From: Planctomycetota bacterium | GTDB taxonomy: Bacteria; Planctomycetota; Phycisphaerae; UBA1845; Fen-1342 | Assembly: GCA_030616465.1 (NCBI GenBank) | Contig: JAUWXH010000112.1 | Coordinates: 1 to 6,804 of the forward strand | Reading direction: 5' to 3' | DNA length: 6,804 bases | Shown here: piece after piece, positions 1-5,021 of the stretch | How the letters are laid out: the number at the start of each line of letters is the position of its first letter | Numbering within the stretch: position 1 is the first letter of the stretch | Notes under the pieces: model-generated | Told to the model about the DNA's origin: nothing | Database searches by the model: none | The model's input: the letters and a program-made list of their open reading frames with translations, nothing else | Position numbers and translations under genes: made by a program

Positions 1-1
1 G

Positions 2-661
2 GAGGAGTTCCTGGCGCTGCTGGCGGAGCGTTGCCGCCCGCGTGCGATCGTCGCAGGGGCGACGTTCAGCTTCGGGCGCGGCCGCCAGGGTTCCGCGGAG
101 ACAGTGCGCGAGTATGCCGGGCGGTTCGGGTCTGCCGCGCACGTGGTGGACCTCGTCTGTGCGGAGTTGCCCGGCAGCCCCGTCGTCAGCAGCTCGGCGA
201 TCCGTCGAGCGTTGGCCCAGGGGCGGCTCGACGACGCGAACGCCATGCTCGGGCGGCCGTATCGCATCGTCGGCATCGTCGGCGGAGGGGAGGGGCGCGG
301 AGCACCGCTCGGGTTTCCGACCGCCAACCTGGAAGCGATTGAGCACCTGCTTCCCCATGAAGCCGTCTATGCGGCGGTGGCGCAACTCGAGCATGACGAG
401 TTCCGCTTGGCGGCGGTGAACATCGGGCCGCAGCCGACCTTCGGGCAGAGTATGTCACGCGTAGAGGCGCACCTGCTGGGTTTTTCGGGCGAGCTGCGCG
501 GTCGGCGACTCGGGCTGCACTTGGTGGCCAAGCTGCGCGGGCAGTTCCGGTTCGCCGACGCCAATGAGTTGACGGCTCAACTGCACCGCGACGTGGATCG
601 GACGCGCAGCCATGTGTCAGCGCTTGAGCAGATCGAAGCCGGGCCGCACCTGGCGTTGTAG
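2..661 (+). CDS. ribF: Bifunctional riboflavin kinase / FAD synthetase, 3' part (5' end outside window)
   Basis: RibF phosphorylates riboflavin to FMN and then adenylates FMN to FAD in the cytoplasm. The window opens inside the N-terminal FMN adenylyltransferase module; 219 codons remain of a protein that is usually about 310 residues. Visible landmarks, numbered from the first in-frame codon, are the adenylyltransferase segment with FSFGRGRQG (about residues 22-30) and SSSAIRRAL, which matches the family SSTxIR motif. The riboflavin kinase domain follows, with GRPYRIVG, the nucleotide and metal motif GFPTANL (PTAN at bases 317-328), NIGPQPTFG, and VEAHLLGFSGEL, whose Glu (codon at 464) fits the catalytic base. 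The C-terminal helix ends at TAG 659-661. A GTG at 104 could be read as a start, but the frame is open and matches the family upstream of it, so the gene is truncated by the window edge. The usual Asp of the G-x-D-F-x-F-G segment is Thr here, a position that varies in the family. Identification is confident. Confidence 0.94.
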   Translation, partial: EEFLALLAERCRPRAIVAGATFSFGRGRQGSAETVREYAGRFGSAAHVVDLVCAELPGSPVVSSSAIRRALAQGRLDDANAMLGRPYRIVGIVGGGEGRGAPLGFPTANLEAIEHLLPHEAVYAAVAQLEHDEFRLAAVNIGPQPTFGQSMSRVEAHLLGFSGELRGRRLGLHLVAKLRGQFRFADANELTAQLHRDVDRTRSHVSALEQIEAGPHLAL

Positions 662-686
662 CGGGGCCGCCAGGCAGTATCGAGGT

Positions 687-701
687 CGCGGCGTCGCCGC
701 G
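687..701 (+). terminator. Small GC hairpin just after ribF (weak terminator candidate)
   Basis: CGCGGCG and CGCCGCG flank a single T, 26 bases after the ribF stop. Folded realistically this is a 5-bp all-GC stem with a 5-base loop, extendable by two G-T wobbles outward. No run of T follows, so it is not a classical intrinsic terminator. It may slow polymerase or protect the ribF 3' end, or it may mean nothing in such GC-rich DNA. Confidence 0.25.
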
Positions 702-731
702 GTGAATCTGCACGCCCCCCACGTCATTTGC

Positions 732-760
732 TTGCATGGCCTCACTCCTTGTGCTATTGT
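732..760 (+). promoter_or_regulatory. Candidate sigma-70-type promoter for smc (extended -10)
   Basis: TTGCAT (732-737) and TATTGT (755-760) are separated by exactly 17 bases, and a TG dinucleotide sits one base upstream of the -10 (752-753), as in extended -10 promoters. The -35 matches consensus at 3 of 6 positions and the -10 at 4 of 6. It lies in the least GC-rich part of the gap between ribF and smc and would give a leader of roughly 75-80 bases before the smc start. The fit is by eye, and the sigma factor preference of this organism is unknown. Confidence 0.45.
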
Positions 761-829
761 TCGCGACGCGATACAAGATGTTGGGTCATTTGGCGCCGTG
801 AGTGGCTGTCAGTTCGGATAAGCGGGTCA

Positions 830-847
830 GGCGAGACCGCCAACGTG
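830..847 (+). promoter_or_regulatory. Weak ribosome binding site and GTG start of smc
   Basis: GGCGAG at 830-835 lies nine bases before GTG 845-847. It is only a partial Shine-Dalgarno match, but GTG is the right start on protein grounds: SMC proteins begin with a few residues followed by L-x-G-F-K-S-F, and here that motif starts within ten codons. The frame stays open upstream to a TTG at 728, but the added 39 residues do not resemble SMC and would overlap the candidate promoter. Confidence 0.5.
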
Positions 848-3800
848 TTCCTGAAACAGATCGTACTGCACGGCTTCAAGAGTTTCGCGGACCGAACCAA
901 GTTCGAGTTCGGCCCCGGGTTGACCGGTGTGGTCGGCCCTAATGGTTGTGGCAAGAGCAACATTCTCGATGCCGTCCGTTGGGTGCTCGGCGAACAGTCG
1001 GCGCGCAGCCTGCGCGGCGAGAAAATGGCTGACGTCATTTTCGCCGGCTCGCGTACGCGCAAGCCGGCTAACTTCGCCGAGGTCGAGCTGCTCTTCGATA
1101 ACCGCTCGGGGGTGCTGCCCTGTGACGACGAGGAGGTCACCGTCGGGCGCGTGTTGTACCGCAGCGGCGAAAGCGAGTATCGGCTGCAGGACAACTCCTG
1201 CCGCCTCAAGGACGTCCGCGAGATTCTCCTGGACACCGGCGTGGGCGTCGATGCGTACAGCATGATCGAGCAAGGGCGCGTGGACTCGTTCTTGCAGGCC
1301 AGCGCGCTCGAGCGGCGCGAGATCTTCGAGGAGGCCGCGGGAATCAGCCGCTACAAGGTCCGCCGAACCGAGGCGCAGCGCAAGCTCGAACGCACGCAAA
1401 ACAACCTGCTCCGGCTGAACGACGTGGTCGAGGAGCTCGAGAAACGCCTGCGCAGCGTGAAGCTGGCCGCCGGCAAGGCCCGCAGATATCAACAGCACGA
1501 CAGCCGACTCCGCGAGCTGCGCTCGGCGTTCTCGCTGGCCAAGTATCACGAACTGGAGCAGGCCCGTCGTGCCGCACAGGCCCAATGCGATGCGCTGTCC
1601 GACGTCTTGCAGGCCAAGCGGGTCGATCTGGCCACTCGCGAGACGGACGCCGCCGAGTACGAGCACGCGTTGCAAGCGTTGGACGAGTACATCCAGGCCG
1701 GCGAGGCTGAGCTGCTTAAGCTGCAGACGGAATTGAGTGCCCTGGGCGAGCGTATCACGCAACAGGAGCGCCGCCTGACCGAACTGGGCGAGACCCGCGC
1801 ACGGCAACTGGCTCACGCCGCCGAGAGCGCGCAACGCGTCGCGGCGCTGGAGACGCGCTTGGCCCAGGAAGACGCCGCCCGCGGTGAATTGGCCGAGGCG
1901 GAGGCACGCCAGGCGGAGCAGATCCAAGCGTTGCAGGCGGAGCGGACGGCGGCCGAGCGACGCTGCGAAGACGCGCGCCAGGCACTGGAAGCGGAGAAAG
2001 CGGCCGCCTTCGAAGCCGTCCATCGCTCCACGCTGCTGCATAACGAACGGCATAACCTCGAGCAGCGGCGCAGCCGGCTCGCAGCGCAGGCCGACGGGTT
2101 GAATGAGCGGCAAGAGCGCCTGCAGGCCCGGCAGACGCAGCTCGCAGAGCGTCAGCGCGACTTGCAGCAGGACGCCGCGACGCTCGATCGCGAGGCGAGC
2201 GAGCTGTCCGCCGAACTGCGCGGCGTAGAGGCCCGCCTGACAGAATTCGAGGACGAACGCGCGCGGCTCGACCGCAGCACGGCCGATACGAAGGAGGCGC
2301 GCAGCGCCGTTGCCTCGCGCCTGGGATTGCTGGAGGACTTGGACCGCCGCCAGGAGGGCGTCAGCGCGGGCACGCGTTGGGTCTGGGCGTGGCGCGAGCA
2401 GACCGAGCACAGCGGCAGCGTGGTCGGGTTGGTGGCGGACGTCCTGCACATCGACGATCCGCGCGTCGGCCATCTCCAGGCGGTGCTATCCGGGTTTGAG
2501 AACCACGTTGTCGTGCGCGACACGTACGCCTTTTTCGCCGAGCTCGGACGGCGGGGCGAGCCGCCCGGACCGATCGAGATATTGGCGTTCGACCGGTTGT
2601 CGCAGCGGCCGTTGACGGCGAGCTACGACGACGCGCCGGGTTTCGTGGCCCGGGCGGCCGACTGGGTCCGCTGTGCCGAAGAGTTCCGACCGCTGGCCGA
2701 GCATCTGCTGGGACACACCATCATCGTGGACGTGATGGAACGCGCCCTGGCGCTGGCCGACGGCGCCCCCGAGGGGTACGTGTTCGTCACGCTGGACGGG
2801 CATGCCGTCGCTACCGACGGCAGGATTACCGTCGGCGCGGCGAAGGGCGTGTCCGGATTGATCAGTCGCAAGGCGGAGATTCGCCAACTGCGCGCCGAAC
2901 TGGACGCGGTCGAAACCCGGCTCGAACGCACGACACGCCAGCGGTCCGCAGTCGAGCAGGCCGCGTCGGACGCACGCCTACAGCGCGACGCCTTGCTGGA
3001 GAAGATTGCCGCGGCCCAAAAACGCCGGGCCGAAACCCGCACGGAACTCGTGCGGCTGAACGACGAAGTCCAACGGTTGCAGCGCGAGCACGTCGCCATC
3101 GAGGGCGAATCGGCGGATGTGCGCCGCAGCCTGGATGAAATCGAGCAGCAGTACCGCCAGCTCCAGGCCGAAGGCGCGGCCGTCGACACGGCACAGCAGA
3201 CGCACCACACGCAGGTCGGCACTTTGGAGGGGCGATTGGCCGAGTGGGAGGCGGCGGTCGCACGCCTCGCGCAGGAGCTGACCGACGCGCTGGTCGAGGT
3301 CGGACGCACGGCCGAACGACGCTCGGCCTGCGAAGAGACCCTGACCGAGCTGCGCGGTCGCTTGGACACGCTTGCCGAAGAGAAAGCCCAGGCTGAGCAG
3401 GAGGCCGAACAGGCGGCCCGTCGGATCCAGATGGCGCAGACCGAGCTGCGCGACGCGCGTGCCCGCCAGGAAACTCTGGCGGCCAAATGCGAGCAATCCC
3501 AGGCCGAGGTGCTGCGATTACGGGAAGCCCGCCAGGGCGTCCGCCGCCGGCTCGAAACAAGTGGCGCGACCGCCCGACGCTTGCAGGGTGAGATCGAACA
3601 GGTCGAGGCCGCCCTACACGAGCACGAGATGGTGCTGCGGGAGCTCGACGTGCGTAAAGAGGCTCTGGTCGCGCGGGTTCGCGACGAGCTAGCGCTCGAG
3701 CTGGCGGCGCTGTACCCGTCGTACGAGCACGGCGATCAGGATTGGGAGGCGATCAAAGCGGAAATCGAGGAGCTGCGCGAAAAAATCGCCCGCCTGGGCA

Positions 3801-4414
3801 ATGTGAACCTCGATGCGATCGCCGAGCTGGAGGAGCTCACGCCGCGCTACGATAATCTCATCTCGCAGCGCGAGGACCTGCTCTCGGCGATTCGCCGGTT
3901 GGAGACGCTGATTGCGGAGCTGGACGCCGAGTCGCGCACCCGCTTCGCCGCCTGCTTCGAGCAGGTCCGCGGGCATTTCCAGGAGGTGTTTCGCAAGCTG
4001 TTCGGCGGCGGAAAGGCGGATATCATTCTGGAAGACCCGGAGCGCCTGCTGGAATGCGGGATCGAGATCATCGCCCGGCCACCGGGGAAGGAGCCGCAGT
4101 CGATCTCGCTACTTTCCGGCGGCGAGAAGGCGCTGACGGCGGTGGCGGTGTTGCTAGCGGTCTTCCGGACCAAGCCCTCGCCCTTCGCAATTTTGGATGA
4201 AGTTGACGCGGCTCTTGATGAATCGAACATTGATCGTTTCAATAATGTTCTGAATGAGTTCTTGACGGAGTCGCAATTCGTGGTAATCACACACAGTAAG
4301 CGGACCATGCAACGCGCGGATACGCTCTACGGCGTGACGATGGAGGAGCCGGGCGTGAGCAAACGCGTGAGTGTCCGCTTCGAGGAGTGCGTTGAAGCGC
4401 CATTCGTGGCGTGA
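845..4414 (+). CDS. smc: Chromosome segregation / condensation ATPase SMC
   Basis: SMC dimerises, binds kleisin ScpA with ScpB, and uses ATP to extrude DNA loops and compact and resolve the chromosome. At 1189 residues it is full length for bacterial SMC (near 1190). In order: N-terminal head with GFKSF (10-14), Walker A GPNGCGKS (31-38), the R-loop region SLRG (55-58) and a Q-loop EQGRVD around Gln143; a long Ala/Glu/Arg/Gln-rich coiled coil (about 165-500); the hinge (about 505-670); the returning coil (about 672-980); and the C-terminal head, starting at GNVNLDAI (985-992), with signature LSGGEKAL (1090-1097), Walker B ILDEVDAALD with catalytic pair Asp1118-Glu1119, and the switch His1150 in VITHSK. 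All ATPase residues are present, so the enzyme should be active. Oddities: each conserved hinge glycine pair keeps only its second Gly (DG at 658-659, VG at 663-664), and the Walker B codons are unusually AT-rich. A Lys-rich nucleoid-type gene follows after 33 bases. Confidence 0.98.
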   Translation: MFLKQIVLHGFKSFADRTKFEFGPGLTGVVGPNGCGKSNILDAVRWVLGEQSARSLRGEKMADVIFAGSRTRKPANFAEVELLFDNRSGVLPCDDEEVTVGRVLYRSGESEYRLQDNSCRLKDVREILLDTGVGVDAYSMIEQGRVDSFLQASALERREIFEEAAGISRYKVRRTEAQRKLERTQNNLLRLNDVVEELEKRLRSVKLAAGKARRYQQHDSRLRELRSAFSLAKYHELEQARRAAQAQCDALSDVLQAKRVDLATRETDAAEYEHALQALDEYIQAGEAELLKLQTELSALGERITQQERRLTELGETRARQLAHAAESAQRVAALETRLAQEDAARGELAEAEARQAEQIQALQAERTAAERRCEDARQALEAEKAAAFEAVHRSTLLHNERHNLEQRRSRLAAQADGLNERQERLQARQTQLAERQRDLQQDAATLDREASELSAELRGVEARLTEFEDERARLDRSTADTKEARSAVASRLGLLEDLDRRQEGVSAGTRWVWAWREQTEHSGSVVGLVADVLHIDDPRVGHLQAVLSGFENHVVVRDTYAFFAELGRRGEPPGPIEILAFDRLSQRPLTASYDDAPGFVARAADWVRCAEEFRPLAEHLLGHTIIVDVMERALALADGAPEGYVFVTLDGHAVATDGRITVGAAKGVSGLISRKAEIRQLRAELDAVETRLERTTRQRSAVEQAASDARLQRDALLEKIAAAQKRRAETRTELVRLNDEVQRLQREHVAIEGESADVRRSLDEIEQQYRQLQAEGAAVDTAQQTHHTQVGTLEGRLAEWEAAVARLAQELTDALVEVGRTAERRSACEETLTELRGRLDTLAEEKAQAEQEAEQAARRIQMAQTELRDARARQETLAAKCEQSQAEVLRLREARQGVRRRLETSGATARRLQGEIEQVEAALHEHEMVLRELDVRKEALVARVRDELALELAALYPSYEHGDQDWEAIKAEIEELREKIARLGNVNLDAIAELEELTPRYDNLISQREDLLSAIRRLETLIAELDAESRTRFAACFEQVRGHFQEVFRKLFGGGKADIILEDPERLLECGIEIIARPPGKEPQSISLLSGGEKALTAVAVLLAVFRTKPSPFAILDEVDAALDESNIDRFNNVLNEFLTESQFVVITHSKRTMQRADTLYGVTMEEPGVSKRVSVRFEECVEAPFVA

Positions 4415-4437
4415 TGTGTTTCTCTGGTTGTTTCTTT

Positions 4438-4443
4438 GAGGTG
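4438..4443 (+). promoter_or_regulatory. Strong Shine-Dalgarno of the Lys-rich gene
   Basis: GAGGTG lies four bases before ATG 4448 (GAGG ends six bases before it). This is a much better match to the 16S rRNA 3' end than the site in front of smc, and it is the main evidence that the short Lys-rich frame is translated from this ATG. It suggests the small protein is made at a higher rate than SMC from a shared message. Confidence 0.7.
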
Positions 4444-4447
4444 CGCC

Positions 4448-4612
4448 ATGGCTAAAAGGAAAGCCGCCAAGAAAAAGAGGAAGAAGGCTGCCAAGAAGAG
4501 GAAGGTCGGAAAGAAGAAAGTAGCCAAGAAGAAGAAGGCCAAGAAGAGGAAGAAGGCCAAGAAGGCTACCAAGAAGAAGAGGAAAGCCACCAAGCGCAGG
4601 GGTATCTGCTAG
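4448..4612 (+). CDS. Small Lys/Arg-rich histone H1-like nucleoid protein (54 aa)
   Basis: The product has 28 Lys, 7 Arg and 10 Ala in 54 residues (65% basic), with no acidic residue and no aromatic one. It begins MAKRKAAKKKRKK and repeats a loose K-K-x-K-K-A pattern, ending in RRGIC. Such composition is typical of histone H1-like C-terminal tails (chlamydial Hc1/Hc2, AlgP, the tails of some bacterial HU proteins), which bind and compact DNA by charge. There is no folded domain, so this is a free tail rather than an HU or H-NS protein. Support for translation is the good Shine-Dalgarno, the ATG, the clean stop, and the tight 33-base spacing after smc, which suggests co-transcription. Codon use is odd: six of seven Arg codons are AGG, while smc uses CGN almost throughout, and Lys is mostly AAG. 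This fits growth by expansion of purine-rich AAG/AGG repeats. A ribosome- or RNA-binding role is an alternative. No gene name is claimed. Confidence 0.8.
   Translation: MAKRKAAKKKRKKAAKKRKVGKKKVAKKKKAKKRKKAKKATKKKRKATKRRGIC
4490..4552 (+). repeat. Imperfect AAG/AGG repeats inside the Lys-rich gene
   Basis: The 15-base unit GCCAAGAAGAGGAAG occurs exactly at 4490-4504 and 4538-4552, 48 bases apart, and shorter variants of GCCAAGAAG occur around them (4466, 4523, 4556). The coding strand is almost all purine apart from the Ala, Thr and Val codons; one uninterrupted purine run spans 4469-4487. Slippage or unequal exchange between units would change protein length in whole codons. Confidence 0.7.
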
Positions 4613-4712
4613 CAAGCCCGGCGTATCAGCACTTGCCCGGTGATCGGGGCGAGCTGTGAGGCTCCGCTGCCACGGTCGCCGCTGTCGGCCTGATCGACGT
4701 GGATGCCGGTTG

Positions 4713-4727
4713 GCGGCCGGCGGCCGC
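4713..4727. repeat. Perfect 15-base GC palindrome
   Basis: GCGGCC, GGC, GGCCGC: a 6-bp perfect inverted repeat around a 3-base centre, about 100 bases after the Lys-rich gene. No T run follows on either strand. It may be a short cruciform or pausing hairpin, or chance in GC-rich DNA. Confidence 0.35.
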
Positions 4728-4739
4728 AAGTACGCCGTA

Positions 4740-4755
4740 GCACAGTGACATGTGC
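4740..4755. repeat. Operator-like dyad GCACA-N6-TGTGC
   Basis: GCACA at 4740-4744 and TGTGC at 4751-4755 form a 5-bp inverted repeat with a 6-base spacer. The shape resembles a dimeric regulator site, but it lies between gene ends and not upstream of any start I recognise, so a regulatory role is doubtful. Confidence 0.2.
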
Positions 4756-4838
4756 GCAGTCGGCGTGACCAGCGGGCTGAGACAGTCGCAGGATCAGTTC
4801 GGGCAGGAAACGGGCTTCCCTCTTCGGGGCGACATACG

Positions 4839-4868
4839 CAGCGCCGATTACGCACTGCGGCGTTGTTT
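4839..4868 (+). terminator. Intrinsic-terminator-like hairpin for the smc / Lys-rich unit
   Basis: Bases 4839-4846 pair with 4858-4865 (eight pairs, one of them G-T) around an 11-base loop, and TTT follows at 4866-4868, immediately after a TTG that is part of the stem. This is the best match to a rho-independent terminator on the + strand, about 225 bases after the Lys-rich stop. The loop is long and the T run short, so efficiency would be modest. Confidence 0.35.
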
Positions 4869-4959
4869 GCGCGCGATGACCCGGGGCGACCTGCAGTGGC
4901 GCTTGCGTTCATCCGCCGGCTCGGTGCTGCGTTTGTCCGATCCTGTTTCGCTCCCCATG

Positions 4960-4987
4960 GGCGCGGCGGGGAGTGTTTCGCCGCGCC
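4960..4987 (-). terminator. Strong GC hairpin downstream of the permease gene
   Basis: GGCGCGGCG (4960-4968) and CGCCGCGCC (4979-4987) are exact inverted repeats, nine G-C pairs around a 10-base loop. On the - strand the hairpin begins 34 bases after the permease stop, where a transcript end is expected. It lacks a T run on either strand, so it may act as a non-classical terminator, a 3' end protecting structure, or a barrier to convergent transcription from both sides. Confidence 0.45.
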
Positions 4988-5021
4988 GCCACGCGCGTTT
5001 GCCGTTGCGGCAGCGCTCTTG

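Larger units (their letters stand above)
4613..5021. other. Non-coding 409-base gap between convergent genes
   Basis: No open frame here has a family resemblance, a good ribosome binding site or codon use like its neighbours; the frames crossing it are continuations of reading opposite smc or the permease. What it does hold is a cluster of inverted repeats: GC palindrome 4713-4727, dyad 4740-4755, hairpin plus short T run 4839-4868, and a 9-bp GC hairpin 4960-4987. Weaker 4-bp stems occur at 4636-4648, 4651-4664 and 4678-4689. Since smc and the Lys-rich gene read in from the left and the permease from the right, the expected content is two transcription ends. A decayed gene cannot be excluded, but I see no remnant. 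Confidence 0.6.

Noticed and set aside
736..801. A 21-codon hydrophobic leader frame (MASLLVLLFATRYKMLGHLAP) before smc
   Set aside because: It starts inside the candidate promoter, so its first codons would not be transcribed, and it has no Shine-Dalgarno. The shorter 7-codon version from 778 is equally unsupported.
827..2473. A 548-codon open frame antisense to smc
   Set aside because: It lies wholly opposite well-matched SMC coding sequence and its Leu/Ala/Gln/Arg-rich product has no domain. Long antisense frames are expected in GC-rich genes with strong third-position bias.
2623..3560. Ser/Arg/Ala-rich open frames opposite the second smc coiled coil
   Set aside because: Two overlapping - strand frames mirror the Glu/Ala/Arg-rich coil codons in other phases. 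They have no ribosome binding site or family resemblance.
4493..4507. KKRKV in the Lys-rich protein, which resembles the SV40-type nuclear localisation core
   Set aside because: Any Lys/Arg-rich repeat gives such matches by chance, and nothing else suggests a protein exported to a eukaryotic host.
4327..4593. An 88-codon, extremely hydrophobic Phe/Leu/Ala frame antisense to the Lys-rich gene
   Set aside because: The apparent membrane peptide is the complement of AAG/AGG/GCC repeats read backwards (Phe, Leu and Ala codons). Its polar end falls in antisense smc. Composition alone explains it.
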